Source of the DNA: Euryhalocaulis sp050486445
GTDB taxonomy: Bacteria; Pseudomonadota; Alphaproteobacteria; Caulobacterales; Maricaulaceae
Direction of reading: 5' to 3'
DNA: 56,572 nucleotides
NCBI GenBank assembly: GCA_050486445.1
Contig: JBJHDH010000021.1
Coordinates: 1 to 56,572 of the forward strand
The translations under genes and the position numbers were made by a program. Shown here one piece after another: positions 9,026 through 17,936 of the stretch. Positions within the stretch are counted from its first letter, which is position 1. Each line of letters begins with the position of its first letter. A model generated the notes under the pieces. It searched no databases and was not told the DNA's origin. It was given only the letters and a program-made list of their open reading frames with translations.

Positions 9026-9889
9026 ATGACGGGCTTGCACAAATATCCGTCGCGGCGCGAGGCGCTGTCCGGCCTCGGCGGTCTGGCCGCCGCGGCGCTG
9101 CCGGGCGCGGCATGGGGGCAGGCGCCGGCCGCGTTGCCGCTGCGCGCCACGCTGCTGGAGCATATGGGATCGGTGGTTCCCGATGTGGAAGCCGCCGCGC
9201 GCTTTCACAGCACGCTGTTCAATCCCGCCATTCGCACCGAGCAGCAGCCCGTGCCGCTGCGCCTCTATGTCGATCTGAATGGCGGCTATCTGGCGTTCGG
9301 GTCGCGGCCGGACGAGCCGCGCGCCTTTTTCGACCATTTCTGCGCGCTGATCGCCGATTATGACAGCGAGGCCGTGGCCGCGCGGCTGCGCGCCGACGGG
9401 ATCGAGGTTCCGGCGAACTGGCCGGCTTTCGGCCTGTTCTCCGACCCCGACGCGCTGGGCGTGCAGCTTGTCGCCGATCCCGGCGGCTGGTTCCCCACCG
9501 TCATCGACGCCGCGCCGCTGGTCGAGGGCCCGCCGCTGGTCACGCCGATGGGGCTTGGCCATGTCAGCCTGACTGTTTCTGATTTCAGCCGCAGTCTGGA
9601 TTTCTATCGCCGCTATTTCGGCGCCGAGGGCGGAACGACTGATTCCGGTCAGGTCTGGTTCGAGATGGGGGACACCAATCTGGTGCTGACCCAGGCGGCG
9701 GAAGGCGTGGCGCCCGGCATCGACCATATCGGGGTGAAGGTTGCAGCCTTCGATGTTGAGAGGGTTTCGCAGGCGCTGGCCGATATGGGCGCAACGGTCG
9801 AGCCGCTGCTTGAGACCCCGTTCGGTCCGATCCTGCGCTTTACCGATCCGCACGGGCTGGTGCTGGAACTGGAGTTGCAGGAAGCGTAG
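9026..9889 (+). CDS. Tat-exported two-domain VOC (glyoxalase-like) protein
   Basis: A 287-residue protein with a twin-arginine signal: SRREAL at residues 9-14, then a hydrophobic alanine-rich stretch ending AAWGQ. Two vicinal-oxygen-chelate repeats follow, roughly residues 35-165 and 172-286; the second contains GHVSLTVSDFSRSLDFYRRYFG and ends DPHGLVLELE. VOC proteins include glyoxalases, extradiol dioxygenases and isomerases that bind a divalent metal. Tat export suggests it folds or takes up its metal in the cytoplasm before export. The start at 9026 is chosen over an upstream ATG-like frame because GGGGAGG lies 8-14 bases before it and the Tat motif begins there. Substrate unknown. Confidence 0.8.
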   Translation: MTGLHKYPSRREALSGLGGLAAAALPGAAWGQAPAALPLRATLLEHMGSVVPDVEAAARFHSTLFNPAIRTEQQPVPLRLYVDLNGGYLAFGSRPDEPRAFFDHFCALIADYDSEAVAARLRADGIEVPANWPAFGLFSDPDALGVQLVADPGGWFPTVIDAAPLVEGPPLVTPMGLGHVSLTVSDFSRSLDFYRRYFGAEGGTTDSGQVWFEMGDTNLVLTQAAEGVAPGIDHIGVKVAAFDVERVSQALADMGATVEPLLETPFGPILRFTDPHGLVLELELQEA

Positions 9890-9923
9890 GCCGGGCGCAG
9901 ATTTGCGCGGCAGGGAGGCGGCG

Positions 9924-10502
9924 ATGGTGCGCAGGATGGATTTCTATAAAGCGGGAGCGGTCCTCGCCGCCTGCCTGTTGCTGGCCGGATGCGGCGCTCC
10001 CGAATCCGCGACGCAGCAGGCGGCGCCCACCGCCGAACGCTCGCTGCACGAGGAGCCGCCCTGGCGCCCGGCGCATGACATCCGCGCTTTGATGGAGACC
10101 GTAGTCCAGCACCATGCCGACACATTCTGGGGCTCGGCCGGCTGGATTATCGACGCCGATGGCGAGCGCAGCCTGCGCCCGACCACAGAGGAAGGCTGGG
10201 CCGATGTAGTCGCCGCCGCCGCCACCGTGGCGCAGGCCGGCAATCTGCTGATGACGCCGCTCTATTCCGAGGGAAGGGGCGAGGACTGGTTCCAGTTTTC
10301 CGGCGCGCTGGTCGAGATCGGGCTGCGCGCCCAGGCCGCCGCCGAAGCGCGGGATGAGGAGCGTATCTTCGAGACCGGTGCGGTGATGTACCGGGTCTGT
10401 GAGAGCTGCCACATGGTCTATCCGCCGGCCGACCTGCCGCCGGGCGAATTGTTCAGCCTGCCCCCGGAAGTGGATTCGGCGCTGAACCCCGCCGGGCAAT
10501 GA
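9924..10502 (+). CDS. Lipoprotein with single cytochrome c heme motif
   Basis: A 192-residue protein with a lipoprotein signal (LLLAGC, acylated Cys about residue 23). It has one CxxCH heme-attachment motif near the C-terminus (C159-E-S-C162-H163 followed by MVYPP). That makes it a membrane-tethered periplasmic c-type-like protein. The helical middle section (HHADTFWGSAGWIID) resembles cytochrome c' -like or related hypothetical proteins, but I cannot name a family. Its stop overlaps the start of the HupE/UreJ gene as ATGA, so the two are translationally coupled. It may pass electrons to, or sense redox for, the adjacent membrane protein; that is inference. Confidence 0.75.
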   Translation: MVRRMDFYKAGAVLAACLLLAGCGAPESATQQAAPTAERSLHEEPPWRPAHDIRALMETVVQHHADTFWGSAGWIIDADGERSLRPTTEEGWADVVAAAATVAQAGNLLMTPLYSEGRGEDWFQFSGALVEIGLRAQAAAEARDEERIFETGAVMYRVCESCHMVYPPADLPPGELFSLPPEVDSALNPAGQ

Positions 10503-11188
10503 GCCGGTCGCGCCTCTGGTTCTGGGCGCTGCTGCTGACGGCGACCCTGGCGATTCCCGCCGCCGCGCTGGCGCACGACATTTCCGAAGCCAATGCGCGC
10601 TTTGTGCAGAGCCTGGACGGCCCGGCGGTCATCCCGTTTCTGTATCTGGGCGCCAAGCACATGGTCACGGGCATCGACCATGTGCTGTTTCTGGTCGGGG
10701 TGGTGTTCTTCCTCTACCGGCTGCGAGACGTGCTCATCTATGTGTCGCTGTTCACGCTGGGCCACAGCCTCACGCTGCTGACCGGCGTGCTGGCCGGTGT
10801 TCACGCCAATCCCTATCTCATCGACGCGATCATCGGCCTTTCGGTCGTCTATAAGGCGTTCGAGAATATGGGCGGGTTCGACCGCGCGCCGTTCCGTGTC
10901 GATACGCGCATCGCGGTGTTCGCCTTTGGTCTGGCGCACGGCATGGGGCTGGCGACCAAGCTCATGGATACGGCGGTTTCGCCGAACGGGTTGCTGGTCA
11001 ATCTCATCAGCTTCAATATCGGGGTGGAGATCGGCCAGATTCTGGTGCTGGTCGTGGTCGTGGCGCTGCTCAATCTGTGGCGAGCGCAGCCGGGCTTTGC
11101 TAAGGCCGCCTTCGGAACGAATGTGGCGCTGATGGCCGCCGGGTTTATCCTGACCGGATATCAACTGTTGATGTGGGCGAGAGCATGA
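10499..11188 (+). CDS. HupE/UreJ-family membrane protein
   Basis: A 229-residue polytopic membrane protein with a cleavable-looking N-terminus (AALAHDISEA). Its core motif TGIDHVLFLVGVVFF and later TLGHSLTL and GLAHGMGLA are characteristic of the HupE/UreJ family, and the intramembrane histidines are consistent with metal handling. Classical HupE/UreJ proteins are nickel or cobalt permeases linked to hydrogenase or urease, neither of which is in this window. It sits between a cytochrome-c-like lipoprotein and a membrane-anchored domain protein, with ATGA overlaps on both sides, so the three products probably form one unit. The transported ion is unknown. Confidence 0.8.
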   Translation: MSRSRLWFWALLLTATLAIPAAALAHDISEANARFVQSLDGPAVIPFLYLGAKHMVTGIDHVLFLVGVVFFLYRLRDVLIYVSLFTLGHSLTLLTGVLAGVHANPYLIDAIIGLSVVYKAFENMGGFDRAPFRVDTRIAVFAFGLAHGMGLATKLMDTAVSPNGLLVNLISFNIGVEIGQILVLVVVVALLNLWRAQPGFAKAAFGTNVALMAAGFILTGYQLLMWARA

Positions 11189-11787
11189 GCGATCAACAAC
11201 AGGGCGCGGGCGGGCCGCCTTCCGGCAAGAAACTCTGGGTCGGGGTCGCGGCGGCGATAGCAGCGGCGGCGGTGTTCTTCATTCTGTTCGTGCTGCCGGC
11301 GGAGTTTGGCGTCGATCCGACCGGGGCGGGCGAGGCGACTGGTTTGACCGGCCTGGCGACGCCGGAAATGACCGAGCTGGAGCGCGGCGCGCTGCGCACC
11401 GGCGTGCTGACGCTTCAGGACGAGGCGCTGCGCGTGGAGCGGCGCGAGTTCGTGATCGAGCCGTTCGAATCCATCGAATATAAATACACGATGGACGAGG
11501 GCGCGCCGCTGGCGTTTTCCTGGCGCGCGACGGACGAGCTGCATTACGACCTGCACTCCCATCCGTTCGATGGCGGCGAAGCGATGACCGAGGGCTATGG
11601 CGTTGGCGATGCGCGCGAACAGACCGGCCTGTATGTCGCGGCTTTCGAGGGCATTCATGGCTGGTACTGGCAGAACCGCACGCTGGAGCCGGTGACGCTG
11701 ACGCTTAACGCCGCCGGCCATTTCACCGCGACCACGCTGTTCACCGACCGCGGCGAGACAGAAACCGAGGCCGCCCCGGTGCAGTAG
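11185..11787 (+). CDS. Single-pass membrane-anchored periplasmic protein
   Basis: A 200-residue protein with one N-terminal transmembrane helix (about residues 17-40, AAAIAAAAVFFILFVLP) and a soluble domain that should face the periplasm. The domain contains a beta-rich segment with conserved-looking aromatic and histidine residues (ELHYDLHSHPF and GIHGWYWQNRTLEPVTLTL), reminiscent of a small jelly-roll. It matches what databases often call 'transmembrane anchor protein' found beside HupE/UreJ genes; this is from memory. The ATG at 11185 overlaps the HupE/UreJ stop. The HSHP/HGWYW residues could be ligands, but no activity is known. Confidence 0.7.
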   Translation: MSDQQQGAGGPPSGKKLWVGVAAAIAAAAVFFILFVLPAEFGVDPTGAGEATGLTGLATPEMTELERGALRTGVLTLQDEALRVERREFVIEPFESIEYKYTMDEGAPLAFSWRATDELHYDLHSHPFDGGEAMTEGYGVGDAREQTGLYVAAFEGIHGWYWQNRTLEPVTLTLNAAGHFTATTLFTDRGETETEAAPVQ

Positions 11788-11841
11788 AAGGCAGGCCGGG
11801 CCGCCCTCCCGTCCGGCGGCGAACGCTGCTAGAGCGTTTGG

Positions 11842-13050
11842 ATGCTTCGCGCCGCCCTTTCCGCCACTGCCGCGCTATCCGCACTGGCGCTGGCCGTTCC
11901 GGCCAGCGGCCAGACCCTGCGCGGGGCGCTGGAATCCGGTGAGGTCTTTGGCGACGCCCGCGTGCGCGCCGAACGCCTGACGGACTCCTCCCTGCCCGAA
12001 TCCGCCGAGGCGGTGACGGCGCGCGTGCGCGCGGGCTTCGTCACCGGCGAATTCCGCCGCCTGTCGGCGCTGATCGAGGCGGAAGCGACCGTGGTGCATG
12101 GAGACACGGCGCCGCCCGGCGGCGCGGGCTGGCCGTATCCGTCCATCGGCGCGGCCGGGAATATCGAACTGAACCGCATTCAGCTTAGCTATGACCATGA
12201 CGCGCTCTACGCCGCGCTCGGCCGGCAGATCCTGGCCTTTGGCGACGAGCGCTATGTCGGCAACGAGGACTGGCGCCAGGACGACCGCACATTCGACGCC
12301 ATCGCCGCCTGGTATGACATCGCGCCGGGGCTGGAGCTTGCCTACGCCTATGTCTGGCGGATGAACGACACATATGGGAGCGCGCATCTGCGCTCCGACT
12401 CGCATCTGCTCAACGCCGAATGGACGCGCTCCGGCGCGCTGCGGCTCTCGGCTTTCGCTTTCCTGATCGACCTGCCGGGCGCGGCCCAGCTTTCCTCCGC
12501 CACGTTCGGCGCGCGCGCGCGCGGCGCCCTGCCGGCGGGCCCCGCGGTGTTCGATTACGACATCGCCTGGGCGCGGCAGGTCGATCATGGCGCGGCGGCG
12601 GGGAATTTCGCGCTGGACGACATCACTGCGTCCGGCGGTCTCGCCTATGGCCCGGCCTCGGTCAGCGCGCGGTTCCAGCGGCTGGAAGGCGACGGCGTGC
12701 GCGGGATCACCTATCCGTTCGCCAGCCGCCACGGCCAGCGCGGCTGGACCGATCTGTTCGAGCATGGCCCGGCGGACGGGTTGCGGGTCTGGACGCTGCG
12801 CGGGCAGATGAATTTCGCCGCCTTCCGCTCGCTGGGATTTATGCGCCGTCTGGCGCTGGAGGCGGCCTGGCACGATTACGCGGCGATTCTCGGCGGCGGC
12901 CCAAGGCTGGGGCATGAGTGGAACGCGGCGGCGCGGCTGAATTTCGCGCGGAGCTGGAGCGCCCGGCTCGCCTGGGCCGATTTCAGCGGAGCCGCCGCCG
13001 GCCCGCCCGATCAGCGCCGAATCTGGCTGGAGCTGAGCTGGACACCGTAG
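11842..13050 (+). CDS. Outer-membrane porin, alginate-export (AlgE-like) family
   Basis: A 402-residue protein with a Sec signal (cleavage near PASGQ, residue 24). The rest is rich in alternating hydrophobic/polar beta strands and ends in an aromatic-terminated strand (IWLELSWTP), as in outer-membrane barrels. Segments such as NRIQLSYDHDALYAALGRQ and GDERYVGNEDWRQDDRTFDA match the alginate_exp family. These are 18-stranded porin-like channels not limited to alginate. It follows the HupE/UreJ trio by 54 bases and may supply its outer-membrane pore. I see no strong ribosome-binding site before the ATG at 11842. Confidence 0.8.
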   Translation: MLRAALSATAALSALALAVPASGQTLRGALESGEVFGDARVRAERLTDSSLPESAEAVTARVRAGFVTGEFRRLSALIEAEATVVHGDTAPPGGAGWPYPSIGAAGNIELNRIQLSYDHDALYAALGRQILAFGDERYVGNEDWRQDDRTFDAIAAWYDIAPGLELAYAYVWRMNDTYGSAHLRSDSHLLNAEWTRSGALRLSAFAFLIDLPGAAQLSSATFGARARGALPAGPAVFDYDIAWARQVDHGAAAGNFALDDITASGGLAYGPASVSARFQRLEGDGVRGITYPFASRHGQRGWTDLFEHGPADGLRVWTLRGQMNFAAFRSLGFMRRLALEAAWHDYAAILGGGPRLGHEWNAAARLNFARSWSARLAWADFSGAAAGPPDQRRIWLELSWTP

Positions 13051-13111
13051 GGGGCGCCATCGCCATCTTCCGGCGCTTGCCTCCGCGCCCGGCCTGCGCT
13101 TGGCTGGCGGC

Positions 13112-14986
13112 ATGACGGATCCTTTGAAGGGTGAGGCCCCGCCGGACGGCGATTCCCCCATTCTCGATATTCGCGGCCTGAATGTGCGGTTTGACACGCC
13201 GGACGGCGAGGTCCACGCCGTGCGCGGCGTCGACCTGACCATCCGCAAGGGCGAATGCGTCGGCGTGGTGGGCGAATCCGGCTCGGGCAAGAGCCAGACC
13301 TTCCTCGCCGCCATGGGCCTGCTGGCCGGAAATGGCCGGGCGGATGGCCAGATTCTCTATCGCGGCGAAGACCTTTTGACTCTGCCGCGCAGCCGGCTGA
13401 ACGCCATTCGCGGCGCGCGCATCGCCATGATCTTTCAGGATCCGCTGACCAGCCTGACGCCGCATCTGAAGATCGGCGCCCAGATGCGCGAGTCGCTCTA
13501 TGCCCATACCGATCTGCGCGGCGAGGCGGCGGAAAAGACCTGTATCGACTGGCTCGACCGCGTACGCATTCCCGAGGCGCGGCGGCGCCTGAACCAGTAT
13601 CCGCACGAGCTTTCGGGCGGGATGCGCCAGCGCGTGATGATCGCCATGGCGATGCTGTGCGGGCCGGACCTGCTGATCGCCGACGAGCCGACCACCGCGC
13701 TGGACGTGACGGTGCAGGCCGAGGTGCTGGACATCATGGACGCGCTGAAGCGCGAAACCGGCGCCGCCATCGCCCTTATCACCCACGCCATGGGCGTGAT
13801 CGCGCGTATGGCCGACCGGGTGCAGGTGATGAAGGACGGCGCCTATGTGGAAGCGGGCGACGCCGACAGCATCTTTCATGCGCCCCGCACTGACTATACG
13901 CGCATGCTGCTGGCGGCGATCCCGCGGCTGGACAAGACCGGCCGCGGCGGCCGCGCGACTCTGGCTCCCGCGCCCGCGCAGGACGCGCCGCTGGTGCGCG
14001 CGCGCGATGTGCGCGTCTGGTTCCCCGTGCGCGAGGGTGGCGGCCTATGGCCGAAGACGCGGCCGCTCAAGGCTGTGGACGGGGTGGATTTCGACCTCTG
14101 GCCCGGAGAAACGCTGGGCGTGGTGGGCGAGTCCGGCTGTGGCAAGTCGACGCTGGCCCGCGCGGTGATCCAGCTTGTGCCGGCCACGAAGGGCGTCATC
14201 TCATGGCTTGGCCGCGATCTGACAGCGCTGAAGAAAGAGGAGCTGCGCAAGACGCGGCGCGATCTTCAGATCGTGTTCCAGGATCCGCTGGCCAGCCTCG
14301 ATCCGCGCATGAGCATTGGCGATTCCATCGCCGAGCCGCTGCTGACCTTCCGCCCCGATCTCGGCCGCAAGGGGCGCGACGCGGAGGTGGCGGCGATGAT
14401 GGAGCGCGTCGGCCTCGCGCCCGCGCTTATCAACCGCTATCCGCACGAGCTTTCCGGCGGGCAGAACCAGCGCGTCGGCATCGCCCGCGCCATGATCCTG
14501 AAGCCGAAACTGGTGATCTGCGACGAGGCGGTCTCGGCGCTGGACGTTTCGATTCAGGCGCAGATCATCGACCTGCTGATCGGGCTGCAACGTGATTTCG
14601 GCATGTCGATGATGTTCATCAGCCACGATCTCAGCGTGGTTCGGGAAATCTCGCACCGCGTCATGGTGCTGTATCTGGGCCGGGTCGTGGAGCTGGCCGG
14701 CCGCGACGCCATCTATGCCGATGCGCGCCACCCTTACACAAAGGCGTTGATCTCCGCCGCGCCGATCCCCGATCCGCGCATTGAAAAGACGCGCGAGCGG
14801 CTGAAACTATCCGGAGACTTGCCCTCACCGCTGGACCCGAGAGCGCAGCTCAGATTCCTTCCATCAAGGCTGGCGGAAGGGGATGAAGCCGAGCAGTATG
14901 CGCCCCGGCTGGTGGAGATCGCCCCCGGGCGGCTGGTGGCCGAGCACGATCCGGCGGCCGGCTCGCCCGGACTCTATGCGTCCTGA
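13112..14986 (+). CDS. Tandem ATP-binding protein of oligopeptide-type ABC transporter
   Basis: A 624-residue fusion of two full ABC ATPase domains (DppD-like then DppF-like). The first has Walker A GESGSGKS, signature LSGGMRQR and Walker B LLIADEPTTALD. The second has Walker A GESGCGKST, signature LSGGQNQR and Walker B LVICDEAVSALD. Each is followed by the oligopeptide-binding-type C-terminal extension. It would energise uptake of peptides or similar small molecules at the inner membrane. No permease or solute-binding gene lies beside it, so partners must be elsewhere. The ATG at 13112 is preferred; a TTG 12 bases upstream is possible. Confidence 0.9.
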   Translation: MTDPLKGEAPPDGDSPILDIRGLNVRFDTPDGEVHAVRGVDLTIRKGECVGVVGESGSGKSQTFLAAMGLLAGNGRADGQILYRGEDLLTLPRSRLNAIRGARIAMIFQDPLTSLTPHLKIGAQMRESLYAHTDLRGEAAEKTCIDWLDRVRIPEARRRLNQYPHELSGGMRQRVMIAMAMLCGPDLLIADEPTTALDVTVQAEVLDIMDALKRETGAAIALITHAMGVIARMADRVQVMKDGAYVEAGDADSIFHAPRTDYTRMLLAAIPRLDKTGRGGRATLAPAPAQDAPLVRARDVRVWFPVREGGGLWPKTRPLKAVDGVDFDLWPGETLGVVGESGCGKSTLARAVIQLVPATKGVISWLGRDLTALKKEELRKTRRDLQIVFQDPLASLDPRMSIGDSIAEPLLTFRPDLGRKGRDAEVAAMMERVGLAPALINRYPHELSGGQNQRVGIARAMILKPKLVICDEAVSALDVSIQAQIIDLLIGLQRDFGMSMMFISHDLSVVREISHRVMVLYLGRVVELAGRDAIYADARHPYTKALISAAPIPDPRIEKTRERLKLSGDLPSPLDPRAQLRFLPSRLAEGDEAEQYAPRLVEIAPGRLVAEHDPAAGSPGLYAS

Positions 14987-15054
14987 TCGAACATCCTGAC
15001 CGGCGCGCCCCGGAAACGAACAAGGCAGAGCAAGCAGAGCGAAACGGAGACATC

Positions 15055-17916
15055 ATGCGCAATCCGACCCGTATCCCGGCCGTGTTCGCGGCATTCGCCC
15101 TGTTGTCTCTGGCCGCCTGCGGGCCGGGAGAAAGCCCGCCTTTGCCGCCGCAGCCCGATCCGCTGGCGGGTGCGCTGTTCCCGCATGAGGTCAGCGACAT
15201 CGAGCCCGACCCGGCCGTGCGCTATGGCGTGCTGGCTAACGGCATGCGCTACGCCATTCTGGAAAACCGGACACCCTCCAATGTCGCGGCGCTGCGCCTG
15301 CGTTTCGAGGTCGGCTCGCTGATGGAAGCCGACGGCCAGCAGGGCCTGGCGCACTTTCTGGAACATATGGCGTTCAACGGTTCGGAGAACGTGCCCGAGA
15401 ACGAGATGATCCGCATTCTGGAGCGTCACGGCCTGGCGTTCGGCGCCGACACCAACGCCTATACCTCGTTTAGCGAGACCGTCTATATGCTCGACGTGCC
15501 CGATGCGCGCGGCGAGGCGATGGACGCCGCCTTCATGCTGATGGGCGAGCTGGACCGGCTGACCCTGGCCGAGGACGCGATTGATCGCGAGCGCGGCGTG
15601 GTGCTGTCGGAAATGCGCGGCTCGAACACGCCATCCTATCGCGCCACGCTGGCGCGTTTTTCGTTCCTGTTCCCTGACACGTTGTTGCCGCACCGGCTAC
15701 CTATCGGCGAGGCAGAGGTGCTGCAAACCGCGGACTCCACGCTCTTCCGCGATCTCTACGAGCGTTATTACACGCCCGAACGCGCCTTCTTTGTCGTCGC
15801 TGGCGATGTCGATGCGGACGATGTGGAACAGCGCATCGCCGGGACATTCGGCGACTGGCGAGATCCTGTGACGCCGGGCGAGAACCCGGAGCTGGGCGCC
15901 ATTGGCGAACGCGAGCCGGAGGCCGGATTTTTCCACGATCCCGCTATTCCCACCATCATCGAGATTTACGCGGTGAAGCCGGCGGAAAACCCGCTCGACA
16001 CCGAGGCGCAGCGCCGCGCCAATCTGGTTCGCGGGCTGGGAAACTCCATCGTGTCGCGGCGCCTGGCGGCGCTGTCGCGCGCTGAGAACGCTGTCTTTCT
16101 GCAAGCTTCGTCCAGCTTCTCGTCGCTGGAGACGGTCGCGGACATCGCGTCTATGACCGTGGTCGCCGAGCCCGCGAACTGGCGCGAGGCGCTTTTTGTG
16201 GCGGAAAACGAGCTGCGCCGCGCCCGCTCCTATGGCTTTACCCAGGCGGAATTGAACGAGCAGATCGCCAATCTGCGCACCTCGCTGCGCAACGCCGCGG
16301 AGCAGGCCGATACGCGCCAGAGCGCCAGCCTCGCCAATGGCATTATCAATGCGTTCAGCGGCGACCAGGTGTTCAGCCACCCGCGCGGCGGGCTGGAGCG
16401 GTTCGAGGCATATGCCGATTCGATCACGGTCGAAGAGGTGGAGGCGGCGTTCAACGCGCAATGGGAAGGCGCCGCGCCGCTGCTGTTCATGACCAGCCGG
16501 GAGGACATGGATAACGCCCCCGAGATCATCATGGCGGCCTATGCCGAAGCCGGCGCGCAGCCAGTCGAGCCGCCGGCGGGCGCGGAGGAGGCGGCCTTCG
16601 CCTATCTGGAGATGGGCGCGCCGGGCGAGGTGGTGGAGCGTGAGGAGATTGAAGACCTCGGCATCGTGCGCATCCGCTTCGCCAATAATGTGATGCTGAA
16701 TTTCAAGGAGACGCATTTCGAGAACGATGTGGTCTATGCCTCTCTCCGGTTCGGCGGCGGTCTGCTGGAAACCCCGGGGAACCGGCCGGAGCTGCGCTTC
16801 GCCGGGTCCAACATTCTGTCGGCGGGGGGAACCGAGGCGCATTCCCTGGACGAGTTGCAGCGTCTGCTGGCTGGCCGCACAGTCTCAGCCGGTTTTGGCG
16901 TGGATACTGACGCCTTCTCCGCATCGTCGCGCACCACGCCCGCCGATCTGGAGACGCAGCTTCAGCTCTGGTCCGGCTATCTGACCGAGCCGGCCTGGCG
17001 GCCCGAGGCGATCAGCCAGTTCCGTCAGCTTTACGCCATCTCGTATCCCACCATGACAGCCACGCCGGCCGCCGTGATCCAGCGCGATGTCGGCGCGATC
17101 ATTCGCGGCGACGACCCGCGCTGGATGTTTCCAACCATAGAGACCGTGCAGGCGATCGAGGCGGGCGATGCCCGCACAGCGATGGACCGTGCGCTTTCCC
17201 GCGCCGCCATCGAGGTGGGCATGGTCGGCGCGATCACGGAAGAGCAGGCCGTGGCGATTGTGGCGCGCACGCTGGGCGCGCTGCCGGAACGCGAAGCCGC
17301 GCCAGAGCGGTTCGAGGAAGCCCGCACAGTCGCCTTTCCAAGCCCGGCGCCAGATCTTGTAACGCTGCGCCACGATGGCGCGCCGGATCAGGCCGCGGCG
17401 CTGGTTTACTGGCCGGCGCCGGATGGGGAAGACGCCGAACTGGCGCGCAAGCTCAGCCTGTTGTCGCAGGTGCTGCAAATCCGTGTGATTGACGAAATCC
17501 GCGAAGATCTGGGCGCGGCCTATTCACCATCGGTCGGCAGCGCATTCTCCCGCGAGTTTCCGGATTTTGGCTATATCGGTATGCGGATTGAGGTGAATGT
17601 CGATGACGTCGACGATGTGTTCGAGGTGATTGACGAGATCGCCGCCGATTTTACGGCCGGGAATATCAGTGAAGATCAGCTGAACCGCGCGCGTCAGCCG
17701 ATCCTGGCCAGTATCGACGAGAACCAGGAGCAGAACCGCTACTGGATGAGCGTGGTGGCCCAGGCGCAGACCCGGCCGGATAATCTGGAACGCCACCGCA
17801 CCCAGCGCGCCGATTACGAGGCGGCGACGCTGGACGACATCAAGGCGCTGGCGGCGCAATATTTGACTCGGGAGTCGGCCCTGCGCATTCAGGTTCTGCC
17901 TCAGCCGGCACAATGA
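15055..17916 (+). CDS. M16 (insulinase/pitrilysin-like) zinc peptidase lipoprotein
   Basis: A 953-residue M16 metallopeptidase with a lipoprotein signal (LLSLAAC, Cys about residue 22), so it is anchored in the periplasm. The inverted zinc motif HxxEH is H100-F-L-E103-H104, and the downstream glutamate region is in ERGVVLSEM. The length fits the full pitrilysin-like architecture of four homologous domains, with only the first catalytically active. It probably degrades periplasmic peptides. The FKBP lipoprotein gene follows after 20 bases, so a periplasmic protein-quality-control pair is plausible. A GGAG-like site precedes the ATG at 15055. Confidence 0.9.
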   Translation: MRNPTRIPAVFAAFALLSLAACGPGESPPLPPQPDPLAGALFPHEVSDIEPDPAVRYGVLANGMRYAILENRTPSNVAALRLRFEVGSLMEADGQQGLAHFLEHMAFNGSENVPENEMIRILERHGLAFGADTNAYTSFSETVYMLDVPDARGEAMDAAFMLMGELDRLTLAEDAIDRERGVVLSEMRGSNTPSYRATLARFSFLFPDTLLPHRLPIGEAEVLQTADSTLFRDLYERYYTPERAFFVVAGDVDADDVEQRIAGTFGDWRDPVTPGENPELGAIGEREPEAGFFHDPAIPTIIEIYAVKPAENPLDTEAQRRANLVRGLGNSIVSRRLAALSRAENAVFLQASSSFSSLETVADIASMTVVAEPANWREALFVAENELRRARSYGFTQAELNEQIANLRTSLRNAAEQADTRQSASLANGIINAFSGDQVFSHPRGGLERFEAYADSITVEEVEAAFNAQWEGAAPLLFMTSREDMDNAPEIIMAAYAEAGAQPVEPPAGAEEAAFAYLEMGAPGEVVEREEIEDLGIVRIRFANNVMLNFKETHFENDVVYASLRFGGGLLETPGNRPELRFAGSNILSAGGTEAHSLDELQRLLAGRTVSAGFGVDTDAFSASSRTTPADLETQLQLWSGYLTEPAWRPEAISQFRQLYAISYPTMTATPAAVIQRDVGAIIRGDDPRWMFPTIETVQAIEAGDARTAMDRALSRAAIEVGMVGAITEEQAVAIVARTLGALPEREAAPERFEEARTVAFPSPAPDLVTLRHDGAPDQAAALVYWPAPDGEDAELARKLSLLSQVLQIRVIDEIREDLGAAYSPSVGSAFSREFPDFGYIGMRIEVNVDDVDDVFEVIDEIAADFTAGNISEDQLNRARQPILASIDENQEQNRYWMSVVAQAQTRPDNLERHRTQRADYEAATLDDIKALAAQYLTRESALRIQVLPQPAQ

Positions 17917-17936
17917 TTATCGTGAAGGGAAATACC

